Made by a program: the position numbers and the translations under genes
The notes under the pieces: generated by a model
Databases searched by the model: none
The model's input: the letters and a program-made list of their open reading frames with translations, nothing else
Told to the model about the DNA's origin: nothing
Shown here: one piece after another, positions 56,201-64,000 of the stretch
Layout of the letters: each line of letters opens with the position of its first letter
Numbering within the stretch: position 1 is the first letter of the stretch
DNA from: Legionella sp. PATHC032
GTDB lineage: Bacteria; Pseudomonadota; Gammaproteobacteria; Legionellales; Legionellaceae
Length of the DNA stretch: 64,000 bases
Assembly (NCBI RefSeq): GCF_026191185.1
Contig: NZ_JAPHOV010000002.1
Coordinates: 1 to 64,000, forward strand
Direction: 5' to 3'

Positions 56201-59022
56201 CGCAATGCGTCACTTAGTTTTTTCAGAACAACCATACCGCATCCCTCACCACGTACATAACCATCGGCACTCACATCAAAAGTACTGCAACGATTATGAG
56301 GTGAAAGCATGCCGCTTTTACAAAAAATAATACTGCTTTCAGGTGACAGAATTAAATTAACCCCACCAGCAATCGCTAATTCACAATCGCCTGCCTGTAA
56401 CGCGCGGCTTGCCTGATGGATACAAACTAACGAAGAAGAACAAGCCGTATCAATGGCCATACAAGGACCATTTGTTCCTAAGAAATAAGCAATTCTCCCG
56501 GCAGACGTAGCAAAACTGGTTCCTGTAGCCTGATACGTACCCAATTCAGTCAGTGGTACTTGTTTTTGTATTAATTGATCGTAATCGTGGGTACTAATAC
56601 CGAGATAAATCCCTGTGTGCGAACCTTTTAATTCACTTTCGACTAACCCAGCATCCTCCAGTGCATGCCAAGTGGTGCTTAATGCCAAACGCTGTTGGGG
56701 ATCAAGGTATTCTGCTTCACGAGGAGAAATGTTAAAAAATTTTGAGTCAAAGCGTTTTACATCATTTAAAAATCCTCCTTTAGCAGAATACATTTTACCT
56801 TTAGCATCGGGATTAGGATCAAAATACAATCGGTTATCCCAGCGAGAGGAAGGAATGGGTTCAATACTGTCCTCTTCTTTTAACAAACTCTGCCAAAACT
56901 CATCAATTCCATTAATATCTTGATAGTTTTTTCCTGGTAGGCGACAATCCATCCCAATAATGGCGATAGGTTCGTACTCTTGGGATTCTGCATATTGAAT
57001 ATCAGCAGCTTGATGTTGGGTTAAGTGCGCGCATAAACTATGAATATTCGGAAATTCCCAGGCTAACCAAGGGTCAAGAGGCCGCTCAACGACCTTTTCA
57101 AAATCACTCATCATCGTTACTAATTGAATTGACGTAAGCCCATATTCAGAAAAAGCACCATTCACTTCAATTGCATCAAAAGGAGTACCCGTATGTGTAG
57201 CAATCCACTCCTTCAACCAGAGTATGAGCTTGTTCTCCATCTCATCTGTATGCATTACCGAGGTATTTTCAACTTTTTCTGTAAGTTGCCCCATCCATGC
57301 GAGTCGCTGAAACTCATCATTCAGGTACGCCTGCTTGCACGCACTGCGTTGAATCTTTCCGCTGCTGGTTTTTAATATTTTTTGCGGAGGGATTAATACA
57401 ATATCGAATAAACCAATATCTGTCGCCTCAAGAACTGATTTCTTGATTTTTGCAATAATTTCTCGATATCGTGTATCGTCAAGGGCCGCTTTAACTTCAG
57501 CGACCAAGATGCAAACTTCACCTGAATCGTGCGTTATTGAAAAAGCAGCAGCACAATGAGGAATCACGTCGCGATCACTTTGATAACACACGGCCTCTAT
57601 ATCCTGAGGATAAATATTGCGCCCATTAATAATAATTAAATCTTTTACTCGTCCACAAATCGTTAAACGGCCGCTATCATCCAGAAAAACTAAATCCCCT
57701 GTTCTTAAAAATGGACCTTCATGAGTATCGGCAGTAAATGCCTCAAATATTTCTTTAGTTTTTTCAGGATTTTTATAATAACCAGAGGCAACTGAATCGC
57801 CTCGAATCCACAACTCACCGACAGTATTAGCAGGAAGCACCTTCAAATTATTAGGATCGACAACTCGAATCAAAAATTCTTCCGGCACATGTCCACACCT
57901 GACTAACTCGACAAAGGTACCAGGTTCACTACTCTTAACGCTTGTTACAATGCCTTTTTCAAAATCGTTTTTGTCAATCTGAGATAAACGCTCCTTAGTC
58001 ATCTCAATAGAAATAAAAAGGGTTGTTTCTGCCATACCATACCCAGGTTTCATCGTGTACTCTTTAAGGTTATAGGGCGCGAGTGTTTGTTCAAAGAGCC
58101 GTATTGTTTCCGGTTTAATTGGTTCAGCACCATTGACTGCGCAACGCAGGTGTGAAAAATCAAGTTCCAAGGGTGATTTTTTTGATTTTAATGCTTTAAT
58201 CGCCAAGTCATAAGAAAAATTAGGAGCCATTGTATATGTTCCACGCTCCCTACTCATTGCCTGTAACCAAAAAAATGGACGTTTTAAAAACGTAAAAGGC
58301 GCCATAAATACACAGGTTCCGCCTGCGTATAAAGGTAATAATGTATTTCCAATTAATCCCATATCATGAAATATAGGAAGCCATGAAACGCATGTACTTA
58401 CGGTTTCATGCCCTAAATATTTTTCTAAAAGCCCAAGATTAGCACAAATATTTTTATGGGTTACCATCACTCCTTTAGGTGAGCCTGTAGAGCCAGAGGT
58501 ATATTGTAAAAACGCAATATGTTCTGAACAAACCTCAGGCAAAGAGATAGTCAAGTTAGATGGCTTTTGCGCTAAGCTATCCACACAAACTAACGTAGTT
58601 CCCTTAGGAAATTCAAATTTATTTTGATCACAATAGTCTTTTACTGCGCTCGTAGTAAGAATCATTTGAGCAGAAGAATCAGTAATAATTTTGAATAAGC
58701 GTTGTAAATGCCTGACTTGGCGCGGAGGATAGGCGGTGACAGCAATATTACCCGAATGCAATACGGCGAGAAAAGACACAATATAATTAAGACTGGAATC
58801 AAACAAAAGCAATATTGGCTTTTGTATTGTTTGATTTTTATTCGCTTTTAAATGTAAAAACACTAATTCTTTTGCTAAAGATAAAACTTTCTCACCTAGT
58901 TGTTGGTAAGATAACTCCTGGCTGCTTTGGTAATCAGATTCCAAAAATTTTAAGGCTACTTTCTGAGGTTGAGTTTGAGCATAATGAAAAATAATCCCTA
59001 ATAAATTATTCTCAGAATTCAT
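50245..59022 (-). CDS. FAAL-ACP-KS-AT-KR-ACP-C-C hybrid synthase
   Basis: A 2925-residue megasynthase. In order: a fatty acyl-AMP ligase (about 1-590, YTSGSTGSPKG near 175), carrier domain (Ser631 in YGLTSIQLV), ketosynthase (about 670-1100, Cys861 in DTACSSSLV, then EAHGTGT and GHLEAAAG), acyltransferase (about 1220-1510, Ser1296 in GHSLGE), ketoreductase (about 1750-1950, VTGAGGDVGQ and YASAN), carrier domain (Ser2034 in FGMDSIMA), and two condensation domains (HHLICDG at 2218 and HHLIADG at 2632). It would load a free fatty acid, add one malonyl unit, reduce it and pass the 3-hydroxyacyl chain to an amine or alcohol. There is no adenylation or thioesterase domain. ATG 59022 follows GGGAG. 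Two IS6 copies flank it. Confidence 0.92.
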   Translation of the reverse strand: MNSENNLLGIIFHYAQTQPQKVALKFLESDYQSSQELSYQQLGEKVLSLAKELVFLHLKANKNQTIQKPILLLFDSSLNYIVSFLAVLHSGNIAVTAYPPRQVRHLQRLFKIITDSSAQMILTTSAVKDYCDQNKFEFPKGTTLVCVDSLAQKPSNLTISLPEVCSEHIAFLQYTSGSTGSPKGVMVTHKNICANLGLLEKYLGHETVSTCVSWLPIFHDMGLIGNTLLPLYAGGTCVFMAPFTFLKRPFFWLQAMSRERGTYTMAPNFSYDLAIKALKSKKSPLELDFSHLRCAVNGAEPIKPETIRLFEQTLAPYNLKEYTMKPGYGMAETTLFISIEMTKERLSQIDKNDFEKGIVTSVKSSEPGTFVELVRCGHVPEEFLIRVVDPNNLKVLPANTVGELWIRGDSVASGYYKNPEKTKEIFEAFTADTHEGPFLRTGDLVFLDDSGRLTICGRVKDLIIINGRNIYPQDIEAVCYQSDRDVIPHCAAAFSITHDSGEVCILVAEVKAALDDTRYREIIAKIKKSVLEATDIGLFDIVLIPPQKILKTSSGKIQRSACKQAYLNDEFQRLAWMGQLTEKVENTSVMHTDEMENKLILWLKEWIATHTGTPFDAIEVNGAFSEYGLTSIQLVTMMSDFEKVVERPLDPWLAWEFPNIHSLCAHLTQHQAADIQYAESQEYEPIAIIGMDCRLPGKNYQDINGIDEFWQSLLKEEDSIEPIPSSRWDNRLYFDPNPDAKGKMYSAKGGFLNDVKRFDSKFFNISPREAEYLDPQQRLALSTTWHALEDAGLVESELKGSHTGIYLGISTHDYDQLIQKQVPLTELGTYQATGTSFATSAGRIAYFLGTNGPCMAIDTACSSSLVCIHQASRALQAGDCELAIAGGVNLILSPESSIIFCKSGMLSPHNRCSTFDVSADGYVRGEGCGMVVLKKLSDALRDGNRIHAVIYGSAVNQDGASNGLTAPNLTAQVDVINTALNLSHLRPEQITHIEAHGTGTELGDPIEWEGIRRCYAQERTNPLYISSVKTRIGHLEAAAGVAGFIKTVLAIKYGQIPAHLNLQQLNPKLHLHDAMSIPMHCIPWEDECRYAGISAFGFSGTNAHIILGNTPMAGLKQEHINRPQHLWVVSAKDPKILKQYLQNYRTYGEQHSAIHFPSLSHQSLTQRTHFPYRAFISAKDQSSWLSALQQQQWNERKIAKSNQLAWLFTGQGCLLPNVAAALYKTIPEFAAVLEQCCALAQNWLPFDLRAMLLNTPSDVDINNTLYAQPTLFVYEYSLAQWFLHLGLKPNLLLGHSLGEYVAACIAGILSLHDALYLVCKRALLISSLPVSGGMLAINTSAPEVEQFISRFDDLVVSLKNGPEQTVVSGTDEAILACQNYCDQHGIRCKKVAVSHAFHSPLMKPIVDEFAKIAADVTYHPAKIAVVSNVTGELLEDGQITTEYWSAHMLQPVEFLKGIHTLVDYGVELCQEIGPKPILVAQAQMVHDFVILPSVSEPENPWPGIMETLGTFYLRGVDIKWHNLNKHASFVHEELLKYPFGGKEYWLPKNGDNNSQTNEMWRTYLYHQQWVKADPHLPLISLKNEHVLLSGTTLVEPNSLFLSKAMDFLPANKVADHSHENILQKSNWIVYFCEAKPEQLIAEITSFTHFIQYLVQHHPKKPVLLLTEYDSLVAPSLLALLKSVKQEYPLWPVHYLEFNLNDVDNNPMQFIGSKDENYWALRRDQEVFYRQDISPVVAENIGGERKISADFTCLVTGAGGDVGQALIESLSTLGARYIIAVGRKKDEPVWSKEIVQQKNQGTKIKYYSCDISDYGALSQLIGKLHHDFPPLGMIVHAAGVAHDKPWHETTKEDIQEILGAKAIGAWNLHQAARNHRLKAFITISSLSAVLGNQGQAAYASANAFLHALSIHRHKKNLPAQSLILGPVKNTGLFKRNEQQLTSYLAEKGIIPLLRSELQMIFQQQVNECNLIVNHFSSDPSLMVAPISSLPDASSNGLDNQLCTAEKILFIAEEVLKLSSGELSITDNWFEFGMDSIMATQLIYKINHRYPNTCISVSDVFKHASAQELALKVNKQSRNAEQDKSVVLAPVYKNRRTFPLSLQQQEIWNFIQNTPRSLAYQIPMELAITGKLSIDKFQQALSFVLRRHDILRCSFHEIAHQVNQHVHDDCSLILELFDKYDEQQVTDFFNMPFNLSKAPLLRTCLIPDGEEQYRWLLVFHHLICDGHTVTSFIKEVIAYYEDEHLEDEVINYSDYVSWQWDQVLNRFDGEIETFWLQKLQGVSVGVPLAFETQLPQEAGVIHTNIALKEMNSSLALIKQNKLSLSNYILANLFTMLFDQLKQERQGIIVFFSGRENGDFATVFGDTSNDVLLVGARDANIFSLAEQLQQQIFLLHEKQYFHIPVFKELGLAAPMISFDFQRSIDLKINTHLQIRALKNGNIQSNLWGDEPRLLSFKVLLKADSLELSLKYRRDRIDDSLANSLLDAWMNTLMIHEKNNAHFVKEKPFALYDASVMQSNLWPLFKGHPDKTAYYVPVFKEVDRFLEIGRLNQSINKVIHDTPALQVYFIEDNGTLKWSFNTKANTQVHVINDKSLCETIGRLLVDPIDITQAPLFRCYLVHCDDHEQSILLIRFHHLIADGLSAELFSKKLEEAYLAKKNTSDFSLQKNNYLHDHHQEAMLYEINKAEYHRYYSEINQQLEPWHLIKAPQTINYVGGVVYQLLPHEDSERVHAFCRQHSISLYTFYFHLFCLTLAEVNKQNKIYISMVKSNRGRLNDPEMIGYYADSIPFLFEFKTNSESTQALKNTQMQVLQLIERFQYPLRSEDAAHLEYVQPRFIFNQYNQESSGGLLSCANYLIENLISLSGNKVGLWNYTCPEQFNLLILSSHLNHMMGLVYDQSLSTEAEAELLLQYFREKILSFLVTIHPN

Positions 59023-59171
59023 AGTAATGACTCCCGTGACGAAGGCCAAAAGGATTGATTTCAATCTATACGACTAATTATAGAACATAAAAAACAGGGA
59101 ATAAAAATGCGTTGTTATTCAAGCTATACTTGATATGAGCCAACAACAAGATTTATTTTTGGATCTTTATT

Positions 59172-59783
59172 ATGTCAATAAAAATTGATGAGAATAAAAC
59201 CATTGCATTGTTTGACTTTGACGGGACTATCACTAGTAAAAGTACCACCACTCCCTTCTTGAAATTCATTAGTGGGCACTCTTTTTTACTCAAATTACTG
59301 AGCAAGCTTCCTTCGCTGATTAGTTATCATTGTCATTTTAGTAGTCTGGATCAATTAAATAACATCATTGCGCAAACCTTTTTCAAAGGTTTGCCTCGTG
59401 AACATTTATATCAAGCAGGTGAACTTTTTTCTAACCAAATTATCCCTTCTTTGGTAAGAAAAACAGCGTTGAAACGGCTAGAATGGCATCAAGAGCAAGG
59501 TCATTATTGTATATTAGCAACCGCGGCGTTTAATGTTTATATCGATTATTGGGCTAAAATGAGTGGCTTTAATGCCATTGCCTCAACACAAATTCACTTT
59601 AATTCGCATGATGTTGCCAGCGGTATGATCCAAGGGAAAAGTTGTAACGGAGCAGAGAAATTAAATCGTGTTTTAGAACTTATTGGAAATGAACCCCGTT
59701 TAATTTATGCTTACGGCGATAGCTCAGGAGATGCAGAAATGTTAGCCTATGCAACTCATGCGCATTACAAAATATTTAAATAA
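59172..59783 (+). CDS. HAD-family (class IB) phosphatase
   Basis: A 203-residue SerB/CicA-like phosphatase: the nucleophile motif FDFDGTIT (Asp17/Asp19), a helical cap, ILATAA as motif II and YGDSSGDAEML as motif IV. Such enzymes remove phosphate from small metabolites or lipids. It is divergent from the synthase gene with 149 bases between, inside the same IS6-bracketed segment, so it may act on the substrate or product of the synthase. Confidence 0.88.
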   Translation: MSIKIDENKTIALFDFDGTITSKSTTTPFLKFISGHSFLLKLLSKLPSLISYHCHFSSLDQLNNIIAQTFFKGLPREHLYQAGELFSNQIIPSLVRKTALKRLEWHQEQGHYCILATAAFNVYIDYWAKMSGFNAIASTQIHFNSHDVASGMIQGKSCNGAEKLNRVLELIGNEPRLIYAYGDSSGDAEMLAYATHAHYKIFK

Positions 59784-59924
59784 CCTCAGCTCGATATAAG
59801 AATAAGGTTATGTGATTGAATTATTGAAAAAATTATCGGTGCTATATACATTTTGTTTTTTAAAATTCACGCCTGAATTATGAAAGGAAACAAGGCGCTA
59901 CGCTCAGTGCCAACTACGTTGGCG

Positions 59925-60744
59925 GGTTCTGTCGCAAAAATTATTGTGTATGAAAAGCGCAGGAATTTTGGGCGAGTTTACGCCGCAAGCCCATAGAACT
60001 GCTCAAAAATAGTTTGATTAGCAGATTTTTTATGTTGCTCTTTCCGGAGCATATGGTGCAGTTCAATTCCAGCTAATGTCGCCTCTGCAGAGTGAAACGC
60101 TTTAAATCCCCGCATAGGATTAGTGATTTTTTTAACAAATCGATGGTCTTGCTCTACAATATTATTCAGATATTTGATTTGGCGAACGCTGATTTGTGTG
60201 AACACGCCGCCCAACATAAATAAAAGCGCCAGAAGCAGGTTGATGGTATTGATACCTGCTTTATTGGCGCCACTTTTATCCATGGTTACTTTATCTGGAA
60301 TGCCGCTTGACCCAATCGCTTTCTCAAAAAATGCTCGTGCAGCAGGCTCATCTCGTTTTTCTGATAGCATGAAATCAACGGTTTGACCTTCTTTGTCAAC
60401 GGCCCTGTACAGATAGACCCACTGGCCTTTTACCTTAATATAGGTCTCGTCCATCCTCCAGGAAATCCCTACAGGGCGTTTGTAGCGTTTGCGAAAAACC
60501 TCTTCCAGCTGCGGGGCATAGCGGATAACCCACCTATTAATCGTCGAATGATCTACTTTCAGGCCCCGTTCCAGTGCCAGATCCTCAACGTCACGATAAC
60601 TCAATGAATAGGACAAGTACCATCTGACCAGCATTAATATTATATCCTGCTTAAAATGACGCCACTTAAAACTAACCATCGTTAACCATTCCTGTGCAAA
60701 ATTCCAGGATTTTACCTTGGCGCATAACTTTTTGCGACAGAACC
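59925..60744 (-). mobile_element. IS6-family insertion sequence, copy C (820 bp)
   Basis: It has perfect 16-base end repeats (GGTTCTGTCGCAAAAA) and is in the same orientation as copy B, 9.7 kb away. It interrupts another gene at 60745. No 8-bp duplication is seen between its flanks, which fits movement by cointegrate or deletion events. Confidence 0.93.
59978..60679 (-). CDS. IS6-family transposase, copy C
   Basis: The 233-residue transposase is intact. The open frame continues upstream through the terminal repeat into the gene that the element broke, so a 297-residue fusion from ATG 60871 can also be read. The native start is taken as ATG 60679 by comparison with copies A and B. Confidence 0.93.
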   Translation of the reverse strand: MVSFKWRHFKQDIILMLVRWYLSYSLSYRDVEDLALERGLKVDHSTINRWVIRYAPQLEEVFRKRYKRPVGISWRMDETYIKVKGQWVYLYRAVDKEGQTVDFMLSEKRDEPAARAFFEKAIGSSGIPDKVTMDKSGANKAGINTINLLLALLFMLGGVFTQISVRQIKYLNNIVEQDHRFVKKITNPMRGFKAFHSAEATLAGIELHHMLRKEQHKKSANQTIFEQFYGLAA

Positions 60745-60871
60745 TTAATTTAGCTTCAGCATCTGCTTTAGCTAATCTTCTAATTTGTTTAGGCTCACAA
60801 TACCAGCCAATGGCTTTACTCAATTTCTCTATAAGCAAATTCAAAGTTTCAGAAGATAGTTTAATATCCAT
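60745..60871 (-). pseudogene. N-terminal stump of a DUF2806-like gene
   Basis: About 42 codons (MDIKLSSETLNLLIEKLSKA, then GWYCEPKQIRRLAKADAEAK) match the start of DUF2806-type proteins. The IS6 element replaces the rest, and no C-terminal part was found beyond it. The reading frame stays open into the element. Confidence 0.65.
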
Positions 60872-60890
60872 ATTGATTAATATCCTAATT

Positions 60891-61357
60891 TTACCGATTT
60901 ATATATTTGTATAGTGTAGTCTTTCCTACGCCAACCATCTTACAAATTGATTGTATTGAATGTTTTTTATTAGCATATAAAGTTTTGACTAACTCTTTTT
61001 GTTCGTCAGTAAGCTTTTCTGGCCTTCCTCCCTGCCTACCAATGGCTCTTGCAGCCTCAAGACCGTCCAGTGTTCGCTCTTTAATTAAATTTCGTTCAAA
61101 CTCGGATATGGCGCCAAACACATGAAACATAAACCTACCTGAGGTGTTTCTGTATTAATAGCTTCGGTGATACTATGGAACCGATTCCCTTTTTCTCTAA
61201 TTTACTCACATAAGAAATAAGATGCTTCAGTTATCGCCTTAACCGATCCAATCGCCAAACAACCAAAACATTCCCTTCCTTTAGGAAACTTTATACTTTC
61301 TCTAATCCAGGGCATTCGGATACCGAGCCACTAATTTTATCTGTAACTAGCTTCCCC
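60891..61357 (-). pseudogene. Broken serine recombinase gene
   Basis: The last 79 codons are open and intact (MFHVFGAISEFERNLIKERT, then the HTH KHSIQSICKMVGVGKTTLYK). Upstream the frame is lost, but pieces of the N-terminal catalytic domain remain (VTDKISGS, LVVWRLDRL, KLEKKGIGS), spread over frames with stop codons. It is a decayed resolvase-type gene. Confidence 0.85.
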
Positions 61358-61364
61358 CTCCTAT

Positions 61365-62642
61365 TTAAAACAAATGAACCAGCGGAACTTCAGACCATCG
61401 TGTGGTATAGGCAGGTGATTTTAGTTCAGCACGCATGGCCCAAGGTTTTGAAAAACCTTCTGCTGCGAGGCGAATTGTGCTTCGTCCATATTTTTGATTG
61501 ATTTGGTCAAAGACCGCCATCAATTGTTCCGTGTGGTTTAGATGCTCGTCACTTGGTTGATGAAACATATCCAGCTGTCGTGGGCTTTTAGGAATTAAAT
61601 CTTCAAGACATACTCCTGCCTTTTTATAGTAATACCTTGGTTTAAAAATGCGTTGCAGACATCGTTTGGCTATTTTGGTAATTAAGCGCAAATCATCTGT
61701 GGGATTAATCAGATTAAATTCGATGGACTGAAAGTGCTGTGCCAAATCTTCCCGAAATCGGTTCGTATGCACAAATACAACCAGACGCTTCGCCACTAAT
61801 TGCTGGCGACGCATTTTCTCCACCGCACGAGCACAATGACTACTGATTGATTCCTCAATCGAAGCAAGTTGGGTTTGCATCTGACCAAAACTTTTAGATG
61901 ACATAATACTTTGTTTAGGCTCTATTGCCTCTAAACCGCTACAAGCAATTCCTTGAAGCTCCATGGCCGTACGCATCAACACGACGTTAAAACATTTCTT
62001 CAGAAGGTGAGGATTGGTCATTGCCAAATCATAAGCCGTATGAATGCCTCGCGAAATTAATTTATTGGCCCATTGCCGCCCTACCCCCCAAATGTCCCCA
62101 ACGGAAATCTGTTGCAATAGCCGCTCACGATTCGAGGAGATATTAAACACAGGGATTTTATAAACTTTTTTGCATAAATGATTGGCGGCTTTGGCTAGTG
62201 TTTTGGTCGGCCCAATGCCGATGGAAGTGGGTATTCCCGTGTGCCTCAAGATTTTCTTTTGTAACTGCTCGCAAAACAAATCATGTGAGTTAACTGGTAA
62301 ACTCCTTAAATCAAGAAACGCTTCATCAATCGAGTAAATTTCGATATGGGGCCAGGCTTCTTCAATAGTGCACATCACGCGATGACTCATGTTACCATAC
62401 AACGTATAATTTGAGGAAAAAGCTTTCACGCCATGCTGTTCGCACAAATGTTTAATTTTGAAGTATGGCTCGCCCATGGCAATGCCCAATGCTTTGGCTT
62501 CATTCGAGCGTGCGATACAACAGCCGTCGTTATTGGATAGCACCACGATGGGGACATCCTTTAAATCAGGACGAAACAAACGCTCGCAACTGGCGTAAAA
62601 ATTGTTGCAGTCGATAAGGGCAAACATCTCAGGCAAGCTCAT
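61365..62642 (-). CDS. umuC: UmuC, DNA polymerase V catalytic subunit
   Basis: A 425-residue Y-family polymerase with the metal-binding motifs [17 protein letters not shown] (N-terminus) and [10 protein letters not shown] (about 105), then the helix-hairpin-helix ([15 protein letters not shown]) and little-finger region. It makes error-prone repair synthesis with UmuD'. The size matches E. coli UmuC (422). It overlaps umuD by 14 bases. Such genes are common on mobile elements. Confidence 0.95.
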   Translation of the reverse strand: MSLPEMFALIDCNNFYASCERLFRPDLKDVPIVVLSNNDGCCIARSNEAKALGIAMGEPYFKIKHLCEQHGVKAFSSNYTLYGNMSHRVMCTIEEAWPHIEIYSIDEAFLDLRSLPVNSHDLFCEQLQKKILRHTGIPTSIGIGPTKTLAKAANHLCKKVYKIPVFNISSNRERLLQQISVGDIWGVGRQWANKLISRGIHTAYDLAMTNPHLLKKCFNVVLMRTAMELQGIACSGLEAIEPKQSIMSSKSFGQMQTQLASIEESISSHCARAVEKMRRQQLVAKRLVVFVHTNRFREDLAQHFQSIEFNLINPTDDLRLITKIAKRCLQRIFKPRYYYKKAGVCLEDLIPKSPRQLDMFHQPSDEHLNHTEQLMAVFDQINQKYGRSTIRLAAEGFSKPWAMRAELKSPAYTTRWSEVPLVHLF

Positions 62643-63135
62643 GTAGAACCAAAGTCACCACTCCCCAAATCACCATCTCACTGTCCTCTGTAATGTCAAT
62701 GGGTTGAAATTTGGGATTAGCAGGAAGTAATTGCACCCTTCCCCCTTTTTTCGAAAGGCGTTTAACTGTAAGCTCACCGTTCACAGCTGCAATGACAATG
62801 CGTCCATCCGAAGGTTCTATGCTTCTATCGACTAACAGCCAGTCGCCAGAAAAAATTCCAGCATCCACCATAGACTCCCCTGTGGCTTGCAAAACAAAGG
62901 TAGACGATGGGTGTTTAATAAATTTGGTGTTTAAATCAAGATACCCCTCGATGTAATCATCGGCCGGTGATGGAAATCCTGCTTGAATTTTGCTAGCAAA
63001 TACCGGCAATTGATACGATACATGACTCTTTAGACGCTCTAATTCAGCAAGTTGAGATAATGATATACGAACTGCTTTGGTAGGCTCACCCCTTGGGCGA
63101 CCCGCCCCTACTCTTTTTCCGCCTCGTGGTGACAT
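62629..63135 (-). CDS. umuD: UmuD, self-cleaving S24-family subunit
   Basis: A 168-residue protein with catalytic Ser in TGESMVDAG (about 88), catalytic Lys in GELTVKRL (about 125) and an Ala-Gly cleavage site in QAGFPSP (about 52). RecA-DNA promotes self-cleavage to UmuD', which activates UmuC. The N-terminus is longer than E. coli UmuD (139) and starts with a basic [13 protein letters not shown] stretch, AT-hook-like. No clear CTG-N10-CAG site was seen in the gap upstream. Confidence 0.93.
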   Translation of the reverse strand: MSPRGGKRVGAGRPRGEPTKAVRISLSQLAELERLKSHVSYQLPVFASKIQAGFPSPADDYIEGYLDLNTKFIKHPSSTFVLQATGESMVDAGIFSGDWLLVDRSIEPSDGRIVIAAVNGELTVKRLSKKGGRVQLLPANPKFQPIDITEDSEMVIWGVVTLVLHELA

Positions 63136-63269
63136 GATGATTCTTTTTTTGATTTACGTACAAATATCATAGACAAGGAAAAATAAGCTGTAAATCCCGC
63201 CTCAGAACAACATGAGTTGAAATCAACACTAAGTCTTCGAGAATATTAAGAAAATTATTTTTAAATTTT

Positions 63270-63938
63270 TTATTCAGATAATGGCTCCATCGCCAATGGA
63301 TGGTCAAAATTGGCTTTGTTCACTAAAGTAGTCACTCGATACCCTTGTAAATCCTCATAGGGATAAGGCTTCATCAAAGCGACTAACTGTTCTTTAGGGC
63401 ATTGAATGTTATTGAGCCAAATGACTTGGCCTTTTTCATCTAAAATCAACGGCATACGATTGTGCACCGGTTGCATCAAGGGATTCGCATCGGTTGTAAT
63501 CAGGCAGCAAGAATGAATTACTTCATCGTTTTGCTGCCAAGTATCCCGAATAGCAGCAACAGCCAGCAAATCATGATTCTTTTTTTGAAAAAAATAAGGC
63601 TGTTTTACACCATCCTCTTGGTGCCATTCATAAAAGCCACTCATAGGGATTAAACAGCGTTTCGATTTTATTGCCTGACGAAAAGTCGGCTTTTCAAAAA
63701 CTGTTTCGGCTCGTGCATTGATGAGATTTCCTAATTTTTTTCTGTCCGTTGTCCAGGAAGGAATCAATCCCCAACGCAATAATACGCATTGAATTTCATG
63801 ACCAACGGTTTCAACAAGACATACTACATCAGCTCCTGGAGAAATATTAAAGCGCGGAGGTATTTCAATCGCATTGGCTAGATGAAATTGGTATTTTAGC
63901 TTGTCATAAGAAGCAATATAAGCAAATCGACCACACAT
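63270..63938 (-). CDS. yedK: YedK/HMCES-type abasic-site shield protein
   Basis: A 222-residue SRAP-domain protein. It begins MCGRFAY, with Cys2 (after loss of Met1) as the residue that joins abasic sites in single-stranded DNA. NARAET (about 80), the GFYEWH block (about 112) and HNRMP (about 165) are the other active-site parts. ATG 63938 is chosen so that Cys is second; an upstream in-frame ATG would bury it. Near umuDC it completes a damage-response group, useful while single-stranded DNA enters a recipient. Confidence 0.93.
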   Translation of the reverse strand: MCGRFAYIASYDKLKYQFHLANAIEIPPRFNISPGADVVCLVETVGHEIQCVLLRWGLIPSWTTDRKKLGNLINARAETVFEKPTFRQAIKSKRCLIPMSGFYEWHQEDGVKQPYFFQKKNHDLLAVAAIRDTWQQNDEVIHSCCLITTDANPLMQPVHNRMPLILDEKGQVIWLNNIQCPKEQLVALMKPYPYEDLQGYRVTTLVNKANFDHPLAMEPLSE

Positions 63939-64000
63939 CTTTTCATCCACCGAAAGAGTTATTGTCAGTATAATACTAAATCTCAAATAATGAGAAAAAT

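Overview
The window looks like accessory DNA of a Legionella (L. pneumophila-like), either an integrative conjugative element or a large plasmid. The reasons are AT-rich sequence, a complete F-type conjugation operon headed by a short CsrA paralogue (the arrangement of the csrT genes known from Legionella ICEs), a LetA-box-like site, and several nested mobile elements. No integrase, attachment site or complete replication gene is visible, so ICE and plasmid cannot be told apart here.

Layout. 1-1053: a winged-helix protein running off the left edge and a tiny LuxR-type HTH protein, with a 43-bp dyad between it and the next operon. 1174-7082: a candidate sulfur-inserting biosynthetic cluster: an unrecognised 420-residue protein, an ATP-grasp ligase, a ThiS-like sulfur carrier, an E1-like/rhodanese fusion, a YcaO protein and a TfuA protein. 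Family knowledge points to backbone thioamidation of a peptide or peptide-like molecule, with sulfur supplied by the cluster's own carrier. No precursor is obvious; a 20-codon reading frame on the opposite strand is the only candidate noted. 7195-30012: regulators (CsrT-like) and traT-A-L-E-K-B-V-C-trbI-W-U-trbC-N-F-trbB-H-G-(exclusion-position gene)-D-I plus a ribbon-helix-helix protein, nearly all overlapping or tightly spaced and on the + strand.

30018-35349: a Tn3-family transposon with 38-bp inverted repeats and an AAGAT target duplication, inserted just after the ribbon-helix-helix gene. Its left end carries the orphan 3' end of a second tnpA, so it is a hybrid. 35355-42800: a repeat-rich region that could be oriT, HicAB, DnaA boxes, an ArdC-like antirestriction protein, a 151-bp palindrome, a candidate RsmY/Z-like small RNA behind a LetA-box-like site, a secreted SleB-like hydrolase with a partner, and an AhpD-like protein. 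42792-50227: a graveyard of mobile DNA: serine recombinases, one solitary type I-F CRISPR repeat next to an IS21-family element, intact and broken IS6-family copies, and a DUF4160/DUF2442 pair.

50245-59783: a 2925-residue FAAL-ACP-KS-AT-KR-ACP-C-C lipopeptide/polyketide synthase and a HAD phosphatase, bracketed by two IS6-family copies in the same orientation. 60745-63938: disrupted genes, then umuC, umuD and a YedK/HMCES-type gene, a DNA-damage-response module.

How it fits together: the transfer genes move the element, CsrT and the candidate sponge RNA could tie transfer to the host LetAS-CsrA life-cycle switch, ArdC, HicAB and UmuDC support establishment and stability, and two biosynthetic cargoes (thioamide-type cluster and lipid/polyketide synthase) are the likely benefits to the host.
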